From assembly GCF_006968745.1 (NCBI RefSeq), contig NZ_CP030118.1, forward strand, positions 6,592,284 through 6,656,283: DNA of 64,000 nucleotides. Reading direction: 5' to 3'. This DNA is from Brasilonema sennae CENA114 (GTDB taxonomy: Bacteria; Cyanobacteriota; Cyanobacteriia; Cyanobacteriales; Nostocaceae). The position numbers and the translations under genes are program-made. The notes beneath the pieces are model-generated. The model was not told where the DNA came from and did not search any database. It saw only the letters and a list, made by a program, of their open reading frames with translations. Shown here in pieces: positions 32,420-41,748 of this stretch (positions within the stretch are counted from its first letter, which is position 1; every line of letters begins with the position of its first letter).

Positions 32420-33613
32420 ATGAATCCACTGATGTTATATAGACGATTTGGACGCACAGAATTAAAAATGCCTGTTTTTTCCTGCGGTGGTATGAGATAC
32501 CAGTATAAATGGGAGGATGTCCCGCAGTCGCAAATACCCCGTGATAACCAGAAAAATCTAGAAGCAACGATTCGACGGGGAGTGGAATTAGGAATTAATC
32601 ACATTGAAACTGCCCGTGGTTATGGTAGTTCGGAAATGCAGTTAGGGAAAATTTTACCAACGTTTCCCCGTGAGCAGTTAATTGTTCAAACCAAAGTTAA
32701 TCCTGCGGTAGATCCCAAAGAATTTCAGCGTAACTTTGAAAACTCACTACGAAATCTTCGGTTAGATTATGTTGACTTGCTAGGAATACATGGCATCAAT
32801 CATCCTGAGTCATTAAACAATAGCATTCGTCCTGGTGGCTGTTTGGATGTAGCAAAAAAACTTCAAGCACAAGGCAAAGTCAGGTTTATCGGCTTTTCCA
32901 CACATGGTTCAACAGATACTATTATTCAAACCATTCAGACTAATCAATTTGATTATGTCAATTTGCATTGGTATTATATCAATCAAGTGAATTGGGCTGC
33001 TATTGAAGCAGCAAATAGTCACGATATGGGTGTATTTATTATTAGTCCATCTGATAAAGGAGGAATGCTGTATAAACCACCACAAAAATTAATCAATCTT
33101 TGCACTCCTTTGAGTCCGATGGTTTTTAATGATTTGTTTTGTTTAAGTCACCCTCAAGTACATACTTTGAGTCTGGGGGCTGCAAAACCACAAGATTTTG
33201 ATGAACATCTAAAAACTTTAGATTTGTTGGAGAATGCATCTGAAATTTTGTCACCAATTTTGGCACGCCTAGAGGAAGAAGCTATTGCTACCTTGGGTGA
33301 AGACTGGGTGAAAACTTGGCACGTCAATTTACCCACTTTTGAGGAAACACCATTACAGGTGAATATTCCAGTGATTTTATGGTTAAGAAATTTGGCGATC
33401 GCCTACGACTTACTGGAGTATGCCCAAATGCGTTACAACCTGCTTGGCAATGCGAGTCATTGGTTTCCTGGTAACAAAGCAGACCAGGTACATACACTCA
33501 ACTTGCAGCAATGTCTCAGTCGCAGTCCTCATGCTGACAAAATTCCTCGCCTTCTTGCACAAGCACATCAGATGTTGGCAGGTGAAGCAGTGCAGCGGTT
33601 ATCGCAAAGTTAA
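32420..33613 (+). CDS. Aldo/keto reductase
   Basis: 397 residues from MNPLMLYRRFGRTE at 32420 (a TTG 12 bp upstream is in frame). The TIM-barrel aldo/keto reductase blocks are present: GINHIETARGYGSSE with the catalytic Tyr, VQTKVNP with the Lys, VDLLGIHGINHPE with the His, and VRFIGFSTHGS. It uses NAD(P)H to reduce aldehydes or ketones. The C-terminal 80 residues extend beyond the barrel. They lack the CxxCxxC cluster found in related ferredoxin-like reductases and end in a helical segment (QCLSRSPHADKIPRLLAQ). Substrate unknown. Confidence 0.88.
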   Translation: MNPLMLYRRFGRTELKMPVFSCGGMRYQYKWEDVPQSQIPRDNQKNLEATIRRGVELGINHIETARGYGSSEMQLGKILPTFPREQLIVQTKVNPAVDPKEFQRNFENSLRNLRLDYVDLLGIHGINHPESLNNSIRPGGCLDVAKKLQAQGKVRFIGFSTHGSTDTIIQTIQTNQFDYVNLHWYYINQVNWAAIEAANSHDMGVFIISPSDKGGMLYKPPQKLINLCTPLSPMVFNDLFCLSHPQVHTLSLGAAKPQDFDEHLKTLDLLENASEILSPILARLEEEAIATLGEDWVKTWHVNLPTFEETPLQVNIPVILWLRNLAIAYDLLEYAQMRYNLLGNASHWFPGNKADQVHTLNLQQCLSRSPHADKIPRLLAQAHQMLAGEAVQRLSQS

Positions 33614-33812
33614 ACAGAACAAAAGTACTTTTGGACACAAATATAAGTATTTATAATATTTTATGCATTTTTTAATACTTAAAAAACAAGTATTAAGAAT
33701 TGACACGTGTTTGGGTCTACTTATGGTTAGAATTGAAAATCGATATAGTTTTTAGTCTAAATTTTCAATAAACAACAACTGAAGATAACACTTTTCTACC
33801 ACAGTCACTATT

Positions 33813-34574
33813 ATGGCTATTGCTCGTCGTCATTTCTTAGTTTTACTCGGGGCTAGTGCTGGTGCATTTGCTTTAGATTCTTGTGCTTCAGCCCAGAATC
33901 TGCAAAGCCAAAACAAAATAAGTCCAAATACAAACAATCCAAGTCCAAGCAAGACAGGGGCTATCCAATTACCACCGTTACCCTATGCTTACGAGGCGCT
34001 AGAACCACACATAGACGCCGCCACAATGCGGTTTCACCATGATAAACACCATGCAACTTACGTAAAAAACTTAAACGCAGCACTAGACAAACATCCAGAA
34101 CTCAAGAATAGAACTGTTGAACAGATGCTGCTTAACCTTAACAGCGTGCCAGAAGATATTCGTAAAACGGTACGCAATAATGGTGGTGGTCATGTGAACC
34201 ACTCAATGTTTTGGAGAATCATGAAGCCGAATGGTGGTGGAGAACCTAGAGGACCGATTGCAGACGCCATCAAACAAAACTTCGGCAATTTTGCAGCCTT
34301 CAAAAATAAGTTTAACGAAGATGGTGCAGCTCGTTTTGGAAGTGGATGGGTTTGGCTAGTCCGCACCAAAGATGGAAAGCTTGCAGTCACAACCACACCC
34401 AATCAGAACAGTCCTTTAAGTGATGGTAGCTATCCAATTATGGGTAATGACGTGTGGGAACACGCATATTACCTCAAGTACCAGAATCGCCGCGCTGATT
34501 ACTTGAATGCTTGGTGGAACGTCCTGAACTGGGATGAGATCAATAAACGGTTAGTAGAGGGTAAAGCGGCGTGA
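33813..34574 (+). CDS. sodA: Exported Fe/Mn superoxide dismutase
   Basis: 253 residues. The N-terminus ARRHFLVLLGASAGAFALDSC is a Tat-like signal with twin Arg ending in a lipobox-like LDSC, so the enzyme is probably exported and lipid-anchored. A 25-residue Ser/Asn/Pro linker follows. The SOD domain then shows PYAYEALEPHID, the metal ligands in MRFHHDKHHATYV and HVNHSMFWR, and DVWEHAYYLKYQNRRADYL. The sequence is more MnSOD-like than FeSOD-like. Role: removal of superoxide outside the cytoplasm. A perfect hairpin after the stop reaches into convergent rsmG. Confidence 0.92.
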   Translation: MAIARRHFLVLLGASAGAFALDSCASAQNLQSQNKISPNTNNPSPSKTGAIQLPPLPYAYEALEPHIDAATMRFHHDKHHATYVKNLNAALDKHPELKNRTVEQMLLNLNSVPEDIRKTVRNNGGGHVNHSMFWRIMKPNGGGEPRGPIADAIKQNFGNFAAFKNKFNEDGAARFGSGWVWLVRTKDGKLAVTTTPNQNSPLSDGSYPIMGNDVWEHAYYLKYQNRRADYLNAWWNVLNWDEINKRLVEGKAA

Positions 34575-34610
34575 AGAGACAATAGGAACAGAGGAGAATT
34601 TTTGCTCACT

Positions 34611-34653
34611 CTACTCAAAAGCCCCATCTCCTCCTATAGTGGCTTTTGAGTAG
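34611..34653. terminator. Hairpin terminator shared by sodA and rsmG
   Basis: CTACTCAAAAGCC pairs with GGCTTTTGAGTAG over a 17-nt loop: a 13-bp perfect stem. The right arm encodes the last residues of rsmG (ending at 34634), so the two convergent transcripts share the structure. Confidence 0.7.
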
Positions 34654-35425
34654 GAACACCAACAGGACGGGGAAAGTGAACTGGTGTCGTTCGTACCTTC
34701 CGTAAGTAAAGACAGTGACGAATGCTTTCACTTAAGGGAGTTGTAAATTTGTCAACTAATTCAATAACACCTCCCAATTGGTCAACAGCATTTTCTAGAA
34801 CTTTCGTTTCTTCTTCTGTCCAATTTCCACGATAGATCACAGCTAAACCACCCTGCTTAAGTAATGGTAGGGCATATTCAGCGCACACAGAAGCAGTGCC
34901 TACAGCGCGAACGAGGGCGACATCGTAATTTTGTCGGTGCTGGGGTTGTTGACCGACTTCTTCTGCTCTGCCAGTAAAAGTTTTAACATTAGTAAAATCA
35001 AGCGCAGCCCTTGTTTCTTCAAGAAAAGCAATCTTTTTTCGGGTAGAATCAAGCAAAGTCACAGTACTATTAGCTACTGCGATAGCAACTGGAAATCCCG
35101 GAAAACCCGCACCCGTACCGATGTCAATAACAGATAGGGGAGTAGAGGAAGTGGGGGAAGATAGGGAGGTGTTTTCTCCCTCAGCTGCGCCAACTCCTCC
35201 ATCTCTGAGAATGGGCGCTATTCCTCGCAGAGAATCCCAAAGATGCTTTTCCCAAAACTCTTGGGGGTCGGTAATGCGAGTGAGGTTGAATTGGTTGTTA
35301 CCCTGTAATATGAATTCGTAAAGTTGTTGGAATTGCACTTGCTGTTGGACAGTAGGAGTCCATTGGAGAGTTTCCTGCCAAATATTTGCCATATCCGGCA
35401 AAGAAGGCAATTTTAAGTTGTTCAC
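34634..35425 (-). CDS. rsmG: 16S rRNA (guanine-N7)-methyltransferase RsmG
   Basis: 263 residues. SAM-binding motif VIDIGTGAGFPGFPVAI (about 100-116) is preceded by FNLTRITDPQEFWEKHLWDSL, both diagnostic of RsmG/GidB, which methylates G527 of 16S rRNA. RGNWTEEETK and SESIRHCLYLRK complete the pattern. A 25-residue Ser/Gly/Thr-rich insert (about 76-98) lengthens the loop before the SAM motif. A later Met (MANIWQ, residue 12) is an alternative start. Confidence 0.93.
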   Translation of the reverse strand: MNNLKLPSLPDMANIWQETLQWTPTVQQQVQFQQLYEFILQGNNQFNLTRITDPQEFWEKHLWDSLRGIAPILRDGGVGAAEGENTSLSSPTSSTPLSVIDIGTGAGFPGFPVAIAVANSTVTLLDSTRKKIAFLEETRAALDFTNVKTFTGRAEEVGQQPQHRQNYDVALVRAVGTASVCAEYALPLLKQGGLAVIYRGNWTEEETKVLENAVDQLGGVIELVDKFTTPLSESIRHCLYLRKVRTTPVHFPRPVGVPTQKPL

Positions 35426-35778
35426 AGTAATACAAATAGCTTTTAATTATATCCCAAGTTTTCTTTGTTTATTGTTAGAGTCATTTCATTGAGTGTAGGG
35501 TATAGGGTAACAATGCCCACTTTATTTATAAAACTGTAAGTTTTTTCTCTCTATTTAAAAATATTCTCAGTCGGCATCCCATTAGCGATACGCCAAGGGC
35601 GTCTGCGCTTTGCGCAATCGCCTGCATTACAATTTTCCTTTACATATTTTTACATAGTTACCTTTATTCACGCCTACCTACTTAGCAGCTTAATTATGGT
35701 TAATTTGCCGGACATCATATTACGGCGATTTTGTTAAAATTTATTAAAAATATCATCAAGAGCAAAAGAGTACCTACT
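35426..35778. other. Divergent promoter region with repeat debris
   Basis: About 350 bp between divergent rsmG and the Rieske oxygenase gene. At 35585-35625 there is a GC-rich, symmetrical patch (GCGATACGCC...GCGCAATCGCC) that looks like a dispersed short repeat. The rest is AT-rich, with no small gene. Confidence 0.4.
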
Positions 35779-37329
35779 ATGGCTACTGAGATTACTCTGC
35801 AAGGGAATATGCGTGACGCAATAGCGTGTTCGGGAAGCGTCTCAAACAGCACCGCAGGGGCAAAGCCAATCGCAGAATTGAAACAAGGAGAGGAACTCAC
35901 ATTCCAATGGACAAAGCAGTGGTATCCAGTAGCTGTGGTAGAATTCCTAGACCCATCTCGCCCCCACGCAATGCAGTTACTGGGAAAAGATATTGTCTTA
36001 TGGCGGGATGGCTCCGGTAAATGGCGTTGCTTTGAAGATTTTTGTCCACATAGACTCGCTCCTCTTTCTGAAGGTCGTGTTGAGGCTGATGGCACACTTT
36101 TATGTGCTTACCACGCTTGGCGCTTTGATTCTGAAGGGAACTGCGTTAGCATTCCTCAGTCACTAGACAAGCAGACAGAGGCAAAGCACTGCTCAAACCC
36201 CAAGTCATGTGCTGTTGCCTTTCCGACGCAAGAGTGCCAAGGTTTATTGTGGGTGTGGTCAGAGTCTGGTCCCCAGGCACAGAGCGAAAGTCAATTGAGG
36301 ACACCGCGACTTGTTCCAGAACTTGAGAGTGATGCGGACAGGGTAGTACACCTTTTTTGGAACATACGTGATCTTCCTTATGGATGGGACTTTTTCATGG
36401 AGAATGTGGCAGATCCAGCCCATGTACCTGTTTCCCACCACGGAATTGTCGGAAACCGATATAAGGATGCCAAGTACTACGACATGATTCGAGTTCGGCA
36501 GATGTCTACCCAGGAAGGATTCTCCTTTGAAATAACACCAGTTGCTCCAAATCTCAAGCAAGCGGTTCATGACTTTCAACCACCCTCTCAGATGAAAATT
36601 GTCTCAACTTTTAAAGATGGCGGGCAGCTCATCCTCGCTTTATATGCTACCCCCACCCGTCCTGGATGGTGTCGTCATATCGGATGCCAAGTGTTAGTGA
36701 AGAATGAGGCTGGCAAGTTGCCGAAAGGTTTAGGATTCTTTGGGCTACCAATGCCAACTTGGTTAGGTCATGTATTGGCGTCCGTGTTTCTCCACCAAGA
36801 TTCGGTCTTCCTTCATTACCAGCACAAAATTATAGCTCAACGGGGAAAAGGCAAATGGCTAGAGACAGTTTATACACCCAATCCCCAAGACAAGATGACG
36901 ATCGCATTTCGTCACTGGCTATCCAACAGAGCCGGTGGTGGTATCCCTTGGGACTCAGGATGTAATCCTCATCTCCCTCTAGAAAAGTTAGACAAGGAAA
37001 AACTCTTTGATGTGTGGACAACTCATACTCAAAATTGCAGCTATTGCCAGAATGCCCTGAAAAACATTAATCGTCTCACTATGCTGGCTTATATAGCAGC
37101 TGTTGTGTGCTTATGTATAGGTGTAATTGTGGATGCACGGGCTGTAGCGATAAGGGTTGCGCTAACGAGTGGTGGGCAAACGGCTACATCCCTTTTTACT
37201 GTTGTTCCCCCTACAGGATTCTGGTTGGCGCTTGGCGGCACAATCCTATTTGCAACTGTAGGATACTTGCTCAAAAAGTTCAGTCGCCTCTTCTACATTT
37301 ATAAGTTTGAACATGCCGACAATAATTGA
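35779..37329 (+). CDS. Rieske oxygenase, PAO/Tic55-like, membrane-anchored
   Basis: 516 residues from the ATG at 35779 (the frame opens earlier at a TTG at 35731). The Rieske domain has CPHRLAPLSEG and CAYHAWRFD, giving the Cys-His/Cys-His ligands of a 2Fe-2S cluster. A mononuclear-iron region follows (FMENVADPAHVPVSHHG). The C-terminal part has the redox-type CxxC in NCSYCQNALK and two membrane helices (about 455-505), as in pheophorbide a oxygenase and Tic55/PTC52 relatives. The family acts on chlorophyll or protochlorophyllide derivatives; the cyanobacterial substrate is not defined. The N-terminal 40 residues include short repeat-like DNA. Confidence 0.88.
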   Translation: MATEITLQGNMRDAIACSGSVSNSTAGAKPIAELKQGEELTFQWTKQWYPVAVVEFLDPSRPHAMQLLGKDIVLWRDGSGKWRCFEDFCPHRLAPLSEGRVEADGTLLCAYHAWRFDSEGNCVSIPQSLDKQTEAKHCSNPKSCAVAFPTQECQGLLWVWSESGPQAQSESQLRTPRLVPELESDADRVVHLFWNIRDLPYGWDFFMENVADPAHVPVSHHGIVGNRYKDAKYYDMIRVRQMSTQEGFSFEITPVAPNLKQAVHDFQPPSQMKIVSTFKDGGQLILALYATPTRPGWCRHIGCQVLVKNEAGKLPKGLGFFGLPMPTWLGHVLASVFLHQDSVFLHYQHKIIAQRGKGKWLETVYTPNPQDKMTIAFRHWLSNRAGGGIPWDSGCNPHLPLEKLDKEKLFDVWTTHTQNCSYCQNALKNINRLTMLAYIAAVVCLCIGVIVDARAVAIRVALTSGGQTATSLFTVVPPTGFWLALGGTILFATVGYLLKKFSRLFYIYKFEHADNN

Positions 37330-37346
37330 TCTAAGCTGTTACGCTT

Positions 37347-37583
37347 TTAAATTGTATAAAGCGATTGCCTACGGCAATCGCTTCCGGAGAAATGGAATCT
37401 GTGAACATGTTTTAGCTTCCGCCGCAACTCATCTAAATTTGTGCAATGTTCCCAGGACAGTTCGTACTTAATGTGTTCCCATAAGCGTTCAATAGGGTTA
37501 AGCGACTGACTGTTGGCAGGCTGAAAAATTGGAATGATGTTATCGGGCCATTTAAGTCCAAAAATTTTTAGTGGAAGAACCAT
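37347..37583 (-). pseudogene. IS630-family transposase remnant
   Basis: A 78-residue open frame preserving only the C-terminal DDE end: NSQSLNPIERLWEHIKYELSW, where the Glu of PIE is the third catalytic residue, then LDELRRKLKHV. The upstream transposase (the two Asp motifs) is absent. It differs from the full IS630 element at 53.7-54.7 kb (which has DLSPIELCWSKLK), so it comes from another insertion. Confidence 0.75.
37361..37381. repeat. Hairpin GCGATTGCC/GGCAATCGC
   Basis: A 9-bp perfect inverted repeat with a 3-nt loop lies just past the Rieske gene stop (37329) and inside the 3' end of the transposase remnant. It may terminate the oxygenase transcript. Confidence 0.5.
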
Positions 37584-38061
37584 CTGCCAATACCGCTACG
37601 AGTCATTGAGTACGCAATCGATGTAATCCCAGGGTTGTGAAAAAACCTGTATCAAAATTTCGTTCCAAAAAACCAAAACACAGAGGTACTGGACAACGAA
37701 TTGATGCTCCTGTTTTCTGCATCCTCAGTACAGCCTAGCCTTAACTGAACCGTATTGTGCTATATATAACAGGTCTAGTTTTTTAGAAAACTAGACCATT
37801 GCATAATTTAAACTTTTGCCCATTTTTCTTAACTTGAGATGAAAGCCTAAAAATGGCATAGTATCTGTAAATTGTTGTTAACCAAGAAGTTTTGTGAAAA
37901 CGATTTGGAAGATTTAACTTTGCAGTCCGGAGATAAAAATGATTTAATACGATTCTTGCCAAAATACTTTTAATGAGTATGGTGATTCTACAGAAACAGT
38001 CTTGAACTATAAACAGTCTACTTTTTGTCAAGACTAATACTAAATTTAGCATTCCTTGACC
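37584..38061. other. Region upstream of the amino-acid importer
   Basis: About 480 bp. The first part may be eroded insertion-sequence DNA joined to the remnant. The rest is AT-rich and should carry the promoter of the liv operon. No NtcA-type GTA-N8-TAC site was found with confidence. Confidence 0.35.
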
Positions 38062-39306
38062 ATGAAACAACCTACGACGATTACAACTGCAATATTTGCT
38101 ACTTGTGCTATCCTGTTGACAGCCTGCGGCGGTGGCACTAACAGTAGTCCAAATACTGGAACGAATTCCACCCCAAATTCCTCAACTGACGCCGCCGCAA
38201 CAACTACATCTGGTTCTATTCCCGTGGGTATTGCTTTCGCACAAACCAGCAACGTGGCGTTACTCGGTCAAGAAGGAGTCGCCGGGGCAAAGATTGCTGA
38301 AAAGTATTTTAATGATAAGGGTGGTGTGAATGGCACTCCGATTAAATTAGTGCTTCAAGACGCGGGTGGTGATGAAGCAGGAGCAATTAACGCTTTTCAA
38401 ACTTTAATTAATAAAGATAAAGTTGTTGGTATTGTTGGTCCTACTTTATCACAGCAAGCTTTTAGCGCTGATCCCATTGCTGAAAGAGCAAAAGTTCCTG
38501 TTATTGGTGCATCCAATACCGCTAAAGGAGTTCCAGAAATCGGAGATTACATCGCGCGTGTTTCTGCACCCGTTTCTACCGTTGCACCTCTTTCAATAAA
38601 AGCTGCACTCAAGCAAAATCCTCAGCTGAAAAAAGTTGCAGTTTTTTTTGCTCAAAATGATGTCTTTAGTAAGTCAGAAACAGAAATTTTTCAGAAGACA
38701 ATTAAGGATCAGGGACTAGAAATAGTCACAGTGCAAAAGTTCCAAACAAGTGACACTGACTTTCAGTCTCAAGCCACGAATGCTCTGAATTTAAAACCAG
38801 ATTTGATAGTCATTTCTGGCTTAGCTGCTGATGGCGGAAACTTAGTGCGACAACTGCGAGAACTTGGTTACAAAGGCTTAATTGTTGCGGGAAATGGTTT
38901 GAACACAGCAAAAGTTTTCGCAGTTTGTCAGCAAGCGTGCGATGGAGTGATTATTGCACAAGCCTACAGTCCACAGCAACCAGCAGAAGTCAATAAGCAA
39001 TTCCGCGCTGCATATGTAAAGCAATTTAAGGAAGAACCGCCTCAGTTTAGTGGTCAAGCTTTTACTGCTGTGCAAGTGTATGTAGAAGCTTTAAAAGCTT
39101 TAGATAAAAAGTCGAAAATTAGTACAATGTCTATTACTAAATTACGTACAGAATTGAACAAGCAGCTTTTAGGAGGAAAGTATGAGACTCCTCTAGGTGA
39201 GATTGCTTTTACACCTGTAGGCGATATCATTCAAAAAGAATTTTATGTTGCCCAAATTAAGGTAGATAAAGATACTAAAAAAGCTACTTTTTCCATTTTA
39301 AAATAG
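38062..39306 (+). CDS. Branched-chain/neutral amino-acid ABC transporter, substrate-binding lipoprotein
   Basis: 414 residues from MKQPTTITTAIF at 38062. The signal peptide ends at a lipobox, LLTAC (Cys about 22), then a Ser/Thr/Asn-rich linker. The body is a type I periplasmic binding protein of the LivJ/NatB kind: PVGIAFAQTSNVALLGQEG, VVGIVGPTLSQQA, IGASNTAKGVPEIGDYI, KVAVFFAQNDVFSKSE, DLIVISGLAADGGNLV. It captures amino acids outside the membrane for the permease pair encoded downstream. It is the first gene of a six-gene run to 43580, ending 7 bp before the first permease gene. Confidence 0.9.
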   Translation: MKQPTTITTAIFATCAILLTACGGGTNSSPNTGTNSTPNSSTDAAATTTSGSIPVGIAFAQTSNVALLGQEGVAGAKIAEKYFNDKGGVNGTPIKLVLQDAGGDEAGAINAFQTLINKDKVVGIVGPTLSQQAFSADPIAERAKVPVIGASNTAKGVPEIGDYIARVSAPVSTVAPLSIKAALKQNPQLKKVAVFFAQNDVFSKSETEIFQKTIKDQGLEIVTVQKFQTSDTDFQSQATNALNLKPDLIVISGLAADGGNLVRQLRELGYKGLIVAGNGLNTAKVFAVCQQACDGVIIAQAYSPQQPAEVNKQFRAAYVKQFKEEPPQFSGQAFTAVQVYVEALKALDKKSKISTMSITKLRTELNKQLLGGKYETPLGEIAFTPVGDIIQKEFYVAQIKVDKDTKKATFSILK

Positions 39307-39313
39307 TTGCAAT

Positions 39314-40264
39314 ATGAATATATCTATATTTACGCAACAATGTTTGAATGGGTTATCTATTGGCAGTATTTACGCTATATTTGCCTTAGGATATACCCTT
39401 GTTTATTCTATTTTGGGCATCATTAATTTGGCTCATGGTGCGGTTTTTACTCTTGGTGCATATTTTACATATACACTCATGGGCGGTGCCTTTGGATTTA
39501 ATGGTGTGCTAGCTAATGCATCGCTACCTATAGAATTACCATTTGCTGTTGCCTTGATTTTGGGAAGTAGCATAGCGGGGTTAGTTGGGGTGATAATTGA
39601 ACGTATTGCCTTTCTACCTTTGCGAAAACGAAATTCTGACTCCTTGCTAACCGTTGTCTCTAGTTTGGGCGTGGGAGTCGTTATTGTTAACTTAATCCAG
39701 TATCTAGTAGGAGCCGAAAGTTACACATTTCCAGCAAATACTTACGGTAATTTGCCACCATCTATTAACTTTGGAACTTCTGGAAATCCCATTCCGATTC
39801 GCACTGTTCAAATAGTGATTTTTGCGATATCAGTCGTGGTTGTCGCAATGCTGACTTGCTTTATTAATTATACAAAGCATGGTAAAGCCATGCAGGCGAT
39901 CGCAGAAGATCCAACAACAGCAAGTTTGTTAGGAATCAATAGCGATCGCTATATTGTGCTGACATTTTTTATCAGCAGTTTTCTAGCAGGAGTAGCGGGA
40001 ACTTTAGTTGCTTCTAGTGTTAGTATTGCTGGACCATATTTTGGTCTTAGTTTTGGGTTGAGGGGTTTATCGATCATTGTATTAGGTGGTTTGGGCAGTA
40101 TTCCCGGTGCGGTACTGGGAGGTTTGGTTATTGGATTGGTTGAGGCGTTTGTCCCAGGTGAATTTTCAGGCTACAAAGATGCTGTTGCTTTTGGCATCCT
40201 GTTTATTATGTTGTTAGTTCGACCTCAAGGTTTACTTGGGCGTCGGTTTGTCCAGAAAGTTTAG
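39314..40264 (+). CDS. livH: LivH-type permease
   Basis: 316 residues and about eight membrane helices. The N-terminus GLSIGSIYAIFALGYTLVYSILGIINLAHG is the LivH/NatC-like signature. The cytoplasmic coupling loop GKAMQAIAEDPTTASLLGI contacts the ATPases. It ends PQGLLGRRFVQKV. Together with the second permease it forms the channel of the amino-acid importer. Confidence 0.9.
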   Translation: MNISIFTQQCLNGLSIGSIYAIFALGYTLVYSILGIINLAHGAVFTLGAYFTYTLMGGAFGFNGVLANASLPIELPFAVALILGSSIAGLVGVIIERIAFLPLRKRNSDSLLTVVSSLGVGVVIVNLIQYLVGAESYTFPANTYGNLPPSINFGTSGNPIPIRTVQIVIFAISVVVVAMLTCFINYTKHGKAMQAIAEDPTTASLLGINSDRYIVLTFFISSFLAGVAGTLVASSVSIAGPYFGLSFGLRGLSIIVLGGLGSIPGAVLGGLVIGLVEAFVPGEFSGYKDAVAFGILFIMLLVRPQGLLGRRFVQKV

Positions 40265-40279
40265 TCTTTGGTCATTCTC

Positions 40280-40741
40280 ATGATTATCGACCCAGAAAAA
40301 GTCCCTACTGAAAAACGCTCGAATTACCCCGATGAGTTCAAGCCAATGGTTGCAGGACGAATTCGACAACGGTTAGGCAATTTTGCAGGACTAAAAAACT
40401 TTGGGGTGAATTTGGTGAAATTAGAACCTGGAAGCTGTTCTGCTTTGCGACATTGGCATTCACATCAAGATGAATTCATATATGTCTTGGAAGGTGAGTT
40501 GACTTTAATCACAGATGCAGGTGCCGAAATTCTCAAACCGGGAATGGCGGCAGGATTTCCAGCCAATGAGGCAAATGGACATCATTTAGTTAATCGCTCA
40601 TCGGTGGTTGCAGTTTATCTGGAGGTAGGCGACCGCACTCTCTATGACGAAGCGACTTATCCTGATCATGATTTGATGACACAAGCTGATCCTGATGGGA
40701 AGTTCAGCGGATTTATCCACAAAGATGGAACACCTTACTAA
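40280..40741 (+). CDS. Cupin-fold protein inside the liv operon
   Basis: 153 residues from MIIDPEKVPTEKRSNYP at 40280. The cupin motif 1 reads SALRHWHSHQDEFIYVLEGE (about 55-74) with two His and a Glu as metal ligands. Motif 2 is in FPANEANGHHLVNRS. The metal and substrate are unknown. It begins 15 bp after the first permease and ends 50 bp before the second, an unusual position inside an importer operon. It may act on an imported compound or be a chance insertion that kept the operon in phase. Confidence 0.85.
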   Translation: MIIDPEKVPTEKRSNYPDEFKPMVAGRIRQRLGNFAGLKNFGVNLVKLEPGSCSALRHWHSHQDEFIYVLEGELTLITDAGAEILKPGMAAGFPANEANGHHLVNRSSVVAVYLEVGDRTLYDEATYPDHDLMTQADPDGKFSGFIHKDGTPY

Positions 40742-40790
40742 AGGTTAGTCAAAACTCTTGGTCAAAACTTTTGGTCAAAACTATATTAAG

Positions 40791-41729
40791 ATGGCTGAAT
40801 TTTTCGCTACTTACGGTTCTCTTATCGTCTCTATGGTAATAGGGGCCTTGCTGGGGCTATCGTTATACTTGCCACTTATGGCAGGACAGTTATCTATGGC
40901 AAGCCCTGGTTTTTATGCTTTGGGTGGTTACACTGCTGCGATTCTCTCTACAACTGTTTTTGCTTCCAAGAGTAACTCATTCCCCATTCCACTACTCTTA
41001 GTGGAGATGTTGATTGCTGCAGTTATTTCTGGTTTAGTGGGGGTGGCGGTGGGAATTCCGGCGTTGCGGTTGCGGGGGATTTATTTGGCGATCGCCACCA
41101 TTGCTTTTGTAGAAGTTCTGCGAGTCATATCCCTAAATTTGGATATTACAGGTGGTGCTGTCGGCATTTTTGGTATCCCTCAACCTTTTGAAACACCAAT
41201 TGAATATTTATGGATTGTCCTACCATTGCTGTTCATTAGCATTGCATTCATTTACCGTTTAGAACGCATCCGAGTCGGAAGAGCATTTATCGCTATCCGT
41301 GAAGATGAATTGGCTGCTGGTGCGATGGGAGTTAATGCAACTTACTATAAAGTTTTGGCATTCACCTCAGGATGTATTCTGGCTGGAATGGTTGGTGCAG
41401 TTAGCGCCCATTTTCTCAACACCTGGAATGCACGTCAAGGAACCTTTGATGCTAGTATTATCTACTTAACTTTTGTGTTAATTGGTGGTTCCAGAACTTT
41501 CTTAGGTCCAGTTGTTGGAGGTATGGTATTTACAGCTTTGCCAGAAGTATTGAGATCAATAGCAGATACAAGCGGTTTACCTTCTTGGTTTGCGCAATTT
41601 CTACGAGATGGTAGATTAATTCTCTTTGGATTACTTATAGTGATTGGTACAATATTTTTCCCCCAAGGTCTTGTCACTCCAGATTTCTTGAAAAAATGGA
41701 GAAAGCGCAGTAATAGTATTTTTAAATAA
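40791..41729 (+). CDS. livM: LivM-type permease
   Basis: 312 residues from MAEFFATYGSLIVSMV at 40791 (the frame opens at a TTG at 40758). About ten helices. MAGQLSMASPGFYALGGYTAAI is the classic LivM entrance and GRAFIAIREDELAAGAMGVN the ATPase-coupling loop. It pairs with the LivH-type permease. A short triple repeat (TCAAAACTYTTGG) precedes it. Confidence 0.9.
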   Translation: MAEFFATYGSLIVSMVIGALLGLSLYLPLMAGQLSMASPGFYALGGYTAAILSTTVFASKSNSFPIPLLLVEMLIAAVISGLVGVAVGIPALRLRGIYLAIATIAFVEVLRVISLNLDITGGAVGIFGIPQPFETPIEYLWIVLPLLFISIAFIYRLERIRVGRAFIAIREDELAAGAMGVNATYYKVLAFTSGCILAGMVGAVSAHFLNTWNARQGTFDASIIYLTFVLIGGSRTFLGPVVGGMVFTALPEVLRSIADTSGLPSWFAQFLRDGRLILFGLLIVIGTIFFPQGLVTPDFLKKWRKRSNSIFK

Positions 41730-41748
41730 ATCTATTTAAATAAATACA

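Noticed and set aside
37347..37583. Same IS630 element as the one at 53.7 kb
   Set aside because: The C-terminal motif differs (LNPIERLWEHIK against LSPIELCWSKLK), so they are different family members.
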